Source: Acidobacteriaceae bacterium (GTDB lineage Bacteria; Acidobacteriota; Terriglobia; Terriglobales; Acidobacteriaceae). From it: DNA of 10,352 nucleotides. Positions 7,213-10,352 of the stretch are shown here, piece by piece; the first letter of the stretch is position 1, and every line of letters begins with the position of its first letter. Location: assembly GCA_003135495.1 (NCBI GenBank), contig PLBX01000446.1, positions 1 through 10,352 on the forward strand, written 5' to 3'. The position numbers and the translations under genes were made by a program. The notes beneath the pieces were generated by a model, which was not told where the DNA came from, searched no databases, and worked only from the letters and a program-made list of their open reading frames with translations.

Positions 7213-8364
7213 CTAGCCGACGTTGACGTTAATCCGATGTGGGGCGTTCAACTCGTAATCATCTTTTCGGTCAGGATCGCGCGCTAACGGCTGGCTGTTG
7301 CCCGCATCGTCGGTAGCGCGAACCTCGATCGTGTGCTGACCAACGCGCGGCGTTGTCCATGCATAACTCCATGCCGTCCACACCATAGCTTCCGCCGCGT
7401 CACTCAGAGTCGCGGGTTGCCATGCTCCGTTTCCATCAAAACGCAACTCCACTTTTGTAACTCTATTTTCACCACCCCATGCGAAGCCTTCTATTCGATA
7501 TTCTTTTGCGCGAATTTCTTCGTCATTGAGCGGCCGTACAAACTTGGAATTTACGCGCATGCGAGTGATGGGTTCCCGTTGTCCATTAGACTTGAGCGCG
7601 ACGTAGCGTTCCTGCTGAAAGTAGCCTTTGAACGGTTCGTTCGAAACTTCGATTCGAGTGAGCCACTTCACCGAGTCCATTCCATACCAGCCCGAAACGA
7701 GCGCCCGTAGCGGGAAGCCATGCTCTGGCGGCAGTGGGGCGCCATTCATCTCGTAGGCCAGCAGGGTCGTCGGGTCCATGGCTTTTTCGAGCGGAATAGC
7801 TCTCGCATAATGCGTGCCCGCCGGCACGCCGTCGCCCTCCCCGGTGTCACCTCCGTGGAAAATTACTGTATTCGCGCCAGGTTGAACACCGGCCTGCTTC
7901 AAAAGCGTTTGCAATGGCAAACCAGACCACAGAGATGTGCTTACCCCCGCGCCTCCGGAAAGATTCCCTGCGCACTCCAAAGTTATTGGCCGGCGCTCTG
8001 ACGAGGCCAGCAAGATATCTGAATAAGAGAGCTTCACCGGCTTCTCAACCATGCCGCCGACCTCAAGCGCCCACTTTTCTTCGTTGATTCTGGGAGTCGT
8101 GAAGTGATTGCGAATAAAAAAATCAGCGTTGGGAGTGATGGCGCTCGTTTTGGCCGGGAGTGCCGAGCCCTCTGCAAGTCTATTCGAACTCCTCGCCCCG
8201 ATCAGGCCCGGCGCGAAAGGTCCCATGCCCGACAACGTCTCGCCGCTCAAATGCGCCGCAGCCAAGCCAGTACTAGCCAAAGCTGCGCGCAAAAATTCAC
8301 GCCGGCCAATCATTCCCGCCGCGCGGCGCGTTCTTGCATCATTCTCTTCGAAGGACTTCATCAT
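7213..8364 (-). CDS. Tat-exported sulfite-oxidase-family molybdopterin oxidoreductase
   Basis: A 383-residue protein with a twin-arginine signal (GRREFLRAAL, Arg21-Arg22) and a hydrophobic segment, implying folded export with its cofactor. The catalytic domain has TLECAGN with Cys131, the expected Mo ligand, then HGGDTGEGDG and the conserved HGFPLRALVSGWYGMDSVKW. The C-terminal third (VTKVELRFDGNGAWQPA ... WTAWSYAWTTP) is the Ig-like Mo-co dimerisation domain, which sets it apart from MsrP/YedY and points to the SorA/SorT-like sulfite dehydrogenase group. The likely reaction is oxidation of sulfite or a related compound in the periplasm, inferred from the family. No heme subunit or cytochrome gene is adjacent, so the electron acceptor is unknown. 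ATG 8364 and ATG 8361 are both possible, with AAGGTG just upstream; an internal ATG 8313 would shorten the signal. Confidence 0.88.
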   Translation of the reverse strand: MMKSFEENDARTRRAAGMIGRREFLRAALASTGLAAAHLSGETLSGMGPFAPGLIGARSSNRLAEGSALPAKTSAITPNADFFIRNHFTTPRINEEKWALEVGGMVEKPVKLSYSDILLASSERRPITLECAGNLSGGAGVSTSLWSGLPLQTLLKQAGVQPGANTVIFHGGDTGEGDGVPAGTHYARAIPLEKAMDPTTLLAYEMNGAPLPPEHGFPLRALVSGWYGMDSVKWLTRIEVSNEPFKGYFQQERYVALKSNGQREPITRMRVNSKFVRPLNDEEIRAKEYRIEGFAWGGENRVTKVELRFDGNGAWQPATLSDAAEAMVWTAWSYAWTTPRVGQHTIEVRATDDAGNSQPLARDPDRKDDYELNAPHRINVNVG

Positions 8365-8398
8365 GACACCTTGCCGGCAGCCACCTAAAACTTAGGGA

Positions 8399-8426
8399 AT
8401 TATAACCATTTCGCGATCCTTGATAA
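8399..8426 (-). promoter_or_regulatory. Promoter of the sulfite-oxidase-like gene
   Basis: On the minus strand a perfect TATAAT (8404-8399) is preceded by 16 bp and TTATCA (8426-8421), 4 of 6 matches to the -35 consensus. The start site would fall near 8392, giving a leader of about 30 bases that contains the AAGGTG Shine-Dalgarno (8373-8368). The remaining gap to 8498 holds two short palindromes, AATCGATT (8432-8439) and CGATCG (8445-8450), of unknown meaning. No clear plus-strand promoter for the formate dehydrogenase remnant was seen. Confidence 0.6.
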
Positions 8427-8498
8427 CACGCAATCGATTTTTACCGATCGTTTTTCCCCATCATTCTGATTAAACAATCGCTTTGAACAACCCGCCTC

Positions 8499-8969
8499 AT
8501 GGTTTCGCTCTCTAAGTCCCCAGAGAAAAATCCAGTGCATAAGTTGCTCAGCAAATGGCCGCTCCTTCGACAAATCGCCACCGGCGCCGATGGAACCGGC
8601 GTTGAAGCGATGAGCAACAAGACACGCGGACTGCGCGCCCACATTCACGACACCTAGTTGTCCCGCTCCGTGTGCCCTTATTGCGCCATCGGTTGCGGAC
8701 AATTGATCCACCACAAAGCGGGAAAGCTGGTGTCGATTGAAGGTGATCCCGCGTCTCCCATATCGCGCGGCCATCTTTGCCCGAAGGGCTCCGCAAGCTT
8801 TGAATTGCTCACACATCCCGACCGGCTGAAGAAAGTGCGTTACCGCAAACCTCGTTCGTCGCAGTGGGAAACGCTCGATCTGGAAACCGGCGTGCCGCTG
8901 CAACTTTCACCCCGCAAATCAGCCTCCGCTACTTTCGCCGACGACCTATCCGATGAGGTGATAAGGTGA
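8499..8969 (+). pseudogene. Formate dehydrogenase alpha subunit, N-terminal remnant with in-frame TAG
   Basis: From ATG 8499 the frame reads 52 codons resembling the N-terminal extension of FdhG-type formate dehydrogenases (HKLLSKWPLLRQIATG), meets TAG at 8655-8657, and continues in the same frame into the [4Fe-4S] domain: SVCPYCAIGCGQ, a VSIEGDPASPISRG stretch and LCPKGSASFELL. The four cluster cysteines (CxxCxxxC...C) are all present. Family similarity fades after WETLDLET near 8885, with a possible weak echo (SATFADD) to about 8945, and the frame ends at TGA 8967-8969. The Mo/W-bis-MGD catalytic domains, the Sec/Cys active site and about 85% of a normal subunit are missing. TAG replaces a position that is often lysine in relatives, one base change from AAG. 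There is no Shine-Dalgarno before ATG 8499. It should be non-functional as an enzyme; a short ferredoxin-like peptide from TTG 8658 cannot be excluded. Confidence 0.8.
8955..8960 (+). promoter_or_regulatory. Shine-Dalgarno fixing the GTG start of the HAD gene
   Basis: GAGGTG lies 5 bases before GTG 8966. This supports GTG as the start, because no ATG lies near and the next in-frame codons lead straight to the DLDGTL motif. The GTG overlaps the TGA of the preceding remnant frame as GTGA, an arrangement typical of translational coupling. Confidence 0.7.
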
Positions 8970-9673
8970 AGCACCAGCAGCCGCGAAGCGGCAGAAAGCG
9001 TACCGATCTGCCAGGTTTCTTGTTCGACCTGGACGGCACGCTCATCGACGGTGTCTACCAGCACGTCACCACATGGTCGCAGGCGCTCCACAGCGTCGGA
9101 ATCGTCATTCCACAGTGGAAGATTCATCGTCGGGTTGGAATGAGTGGAAAGGCCTTTTTGAATGAACTCCTGCGAGAAGGCGTGCCCACGCCCAAAGGCG
9201 TTGACCTGGACGAGCTGGAACAAAAACACGACACGCTTTTTTCGCACACGATTCCGAGTCTGCAGAGACTGCCGGGAACAAACGAGCTGCTACAGTACCT
9301 CTCACGCAATAAGATTCGAATTGCAATCGCCACTACCGGCGGCAGGAAAGCGACTTCAGCCTTGCTGAAAATAATTAAACTCCCCGCCGAGTTCCCTGTT
9401 CTGACGGGCGACGACGTAAAAAAGGCAAAGCCTTCTCCGGACGTTTTCGTGGCGGCAGCCAAGAAACTTCATGTCCCCATCGAGGATTGCATTATCGTCG
9501 GCGACAGTGTTTGGGATTTGTTGGCGGCAGGGCGCAAAAGCGCGCTTAACGTCGGTCTTTTGTCGGGAGGCTTTGGACAGGCGGAGCTGGAAGGCGCAGG
9601 CGCATTTCGAGTTTATTCCGATCCCGCCGACTTGCTCATGCTCATCGAGCAGTTAGGTTTGCCCGGAGAATAA
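8966..9673 (+). CDS. HAD-superfamily phosphatase, phosphoglycolate phosphatase / beta-PGM type
   Basis: A 235-residue haloacid dehalogenase-fold hydrolase with all four motifs. Motif I is DLDGTL (Asp21 nucleophile, Asp23 acid/base), motif II is IATTGG (120-125), motif III is KAKPSPD (153-159; Lys155), and motif IV is VGDSVWD (178-184; Asp180, Asp184 for Mg). The cap between motifs I and II (about 30-110) is an alpha-helical C1 cap of the phosphoglycolate phosphatase and beta-phosphoglucomutase type. The expected role is hydrolysis or transfer of phosphate on a small cytosolic metabolite; the substrate cannot be told. It starts at GTG 8966, overlapping the end of the formate dehydrogenase remnant by 4 bp, and has no clear promoter of its own, so it may be read through the remnant. 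A 12-codon frame with a good Shine-Dalgarno follows it directly. Confidence 0.87.
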   Translation: MKHQQPRSGRKRTDLPGFLFDLDGTLIDGVYQHVTTWSQALHSVGIVIPQWKIHRRVGMSGKAFLNELLREGVPTPKGVDLDELEQKHDTLFSHTIPSLQRLPGTNELLQYLSRNKIRIAIATTGGRKATSALLKIIKLPAEFPVLTGDDVKKAKPSPDVFVAAAKKLHVPIEDCIIVGDSVWDLLAAGRKSALNVGLLSGGFGQAELEGAGAFRVYSDPADLLMLIEQLGLPGE

Positions 9674-9674
9674 C

Positions 9675-9713
9675 ATGCCATCGCCTACTCCGAAGCTGAT
9701 CAAAGTAAGTTGA
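9675..9713 (+). other. 12-codon ORF (MPSPTPKLIKVS) just after the HAD gene
   Basis: ATG 9675 comes one base after the HAD stop codon and is preceded by GGAG at 6-base spacing, then runs 12 codons to TGA 9711-9713. The initiation signals look real but the peptide is far too short to classify. It overlaps the convergent ligase 3' end. It may be the start of a former downstream gene lost in a rearrangement, or chance. Confidence 0.25.
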
Positions 9714-10352
9714 GAGCAGATCTGTTCTCGCGCTCAACTTGTTTTTGAGTGCACTGTTTAGGGCTTTTATCTGGACGCCAGCGCAAAAACTTTGTTCCAT
9801 GGCGAAATCGTCCGCCAGTAAAGTGATCGAATTGCACTTCCACGACGAGCGAGCCATCGAGAGGCTCCCATTCCGCCGAGCGTTTCGTGCTCCAGCGACT
9901 CGGCCCACCCGGACTCTTACCAGTGAAACCCGGCGGCTTAATCAGTTTTTTTAACTTACGCGTTAGCACAGGCCTGTCTCTTGCGCTAATCGAAGAAGTG
10001 AATCCGACATGATCCAGTTTGCCTTCCTTGTCGTACAGGCCTAATAGCAGCGAACCAACCATCGCCTCCTTTTCGAGATAGCGAAATCCACCAACCACAC
10101 AATCCGCGGTTCGCATCTTTTTAATCTTCTGCATGCCGGTCCGCTTCCCCGCTTCATAGGCGAGGTCGCGACGTTTGGCAACGACGCCGTCGAGCGCTAC
10201 TCCCATGTGAAACCATTTTCGGGCTGTAGCAATTTCGAGCGTCACCGGCGAAAGGCGGATCATCTTATTATTTTTTAAATTCTTGGTGGCAAATTTTTCC
10301 AGCGCTTCGCGTCGTTGCTCAAGCGGCAATTTTGTCAGAGATTTCCCGTCCG
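9700..10352 (-). CDS. ATP-dependent DNA ligase, LigC type, C-terminal part (5' end outside the window)
   Basis: The frame is open to the right edge; in-frame residues before the TTG at 10329 read DGKSLTKL, matching the conserved segment after motif III of ATP-dependent ligases, so the gene continues upstream and the TTG is not the start. About 216 residues are visible. Nucleotidyltransferase motif IV is LDGVVAKR, with Asp where LigD has Glu, as in LigC enzymes. Motif V is in MQKIKKMRTADCVVGGFR, with the lysines that hold ATP. The OB-fold domain follows (GSLLLGLYDKEGKLDHVG) and ends with RFRHGTKFLRWRPDKSPKQC, close to mycobacterial LigC. The catalytic KxDG lysine (motif I) lies outside the window. 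LigC enzymes seal nicks in DNA repair, with backup roles in end joining. No Ku or primase gene is visible. It converges on the HAD gene with only 26 bp between the stop codons. Confidence 0.88.
   Translation of the reverse strand, partial: DGKSLTKLPLEQRREALEKFATKNLKNNKMIRLSPVTLEIATARKWFHMGVALDGVVAKRRDLAYEAGKRTGMQKIKKMRTADCVVGGFRYLEKEAMVGSLLLGLYDKEGKLDHVGFTSSISARDRPVLTRKLKKLIKPPGFTGKSPGGPSRWSTKRSAEWEPLDGSLVVEVQFDHFTGGRFRHGTKFLRWRPDKSPKQCTQKQVERENRSALNLL
9707..9746 (+). terminator. Possible intrinsic terminator after the HAD gene
   Basis: AAGTTGAG (9707-9714) pairs perfectly with CTCAACTT (9733-9740); after a single mismatch two further G-C pairs are possible. The plus strand then reads G-TTTTT (9742-9746), a short U-tract, which fits termination of HAD transcription 35-70 bases after its stop. 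The hairpin overlaps the last codons of the convergent ligase, whose own message would carry only a weak T-run (ACTTTG) after it. The loop is long (12 bases or more) and the stem AT-rich, so the call is moderate. Confidence 0.45.

Noticed and set aside
8655..8657. TAG read as pyrrolysine or by amber suppression
   Set aside because: The codon lies in a variable linker, not an active site, and the rest of the enzyme is missing anyway; a nonsense mutation is simpler.
8400..8903. 167-residue open frame on the minus strand across the formate dehydrogenase remnant
   Set aside because: It is antisense to a frame with clear family motifs (CPYCAIGC, LCPKG), has no recognisable domain, and starts inside the remnant; it is a shadow.
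8967..8969. TGA as a selenocysteine codon of formate dehydrogenase
   Set aside because: The Sec of FdhG lies much further into the protein in a conserved catalytic context; what follows this TGA in frame is not formate dehydrogenase sequence and the region is the HAD gene start.

Overview
The window looks like a chromosomal segment from a moderately GC-rich, probably Gram-negative soil-type bacterium. Long tetratricopeptide-repeat (TPR) proteins, Gfo/Idh/MocA dehydrogenases, a Tat-exported sulfite-oxidase-like enzyme and a LigC-type ATP-dependent DNA ligase together are reminiscent of Acidobacteriota. That assignment is inferred from gene content and style only. No rRNA, tRNA, CRISPR, phage or complete insertion sequence was recognised.

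Layout. Positions 1-1014 (+) hold the 3' part of a TPR protein. A structured palindromic element (about 1034-1131) lies between it and a convergent four-gene operon on the minus strand. In transcription order the operon is a zinc-dependent MDR alcohol dehydrogenase (5812-4655), a DegT/AHBA-synthase-like PLP aminotransferase (4593-3295), a GFOR-like Gfo/Idh oxidoreductase (3251-2226) and an inositol-2-dehydrogenase-like Gfo/Idh oxidoreductase (2163-1141). A near-consensus sigma70 promoter (TTGACA, 17 bp, TATTGT) precedes it, with a 10-bp palindrome TAAGCGCTTA of LacI-family type over the expected start site. Upstream, a second, exported TPR protein (7098-5962) and a Tat-dependent sulfite-oxidase-family enzyme (8364-7213, with a TATAAT promoter) are also on the minus strand.

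On the plus strand, 8499-8969 is a decayed N-terminal remnant of a molybdenum/tungsten formate dehydrogenase alpha subunit, with an in-frame TAG and no catalytic domain. It overlaps by 4 bp (GTGA) the start of an intact HAD phosphatase (8966-9673). A convergent LigC-type DNA ligase (9700 to the right edge, minus strand) is cut by the window end.

How the genes may work together. Oxidising a hydroxyl to a ketone (IolG-like or GFOR-like enzyme), aminating it (aminotransferase) and oxidising or reducing another hydroxyl (zinc ADH) is the logic of aminocyclitol (scyllo-inosamine, 2-deoxystreptamine) or kanosamine-type amino-sugar pathways. Here it sits in a compact operon under what looks like repressor control. 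No kinase, export or resistance gene is visible, so substrate, product and direction (synthesis or catabolism) remain inference. This operon and the formate dehydrogenase remnant are the two most interesting parts of the window.
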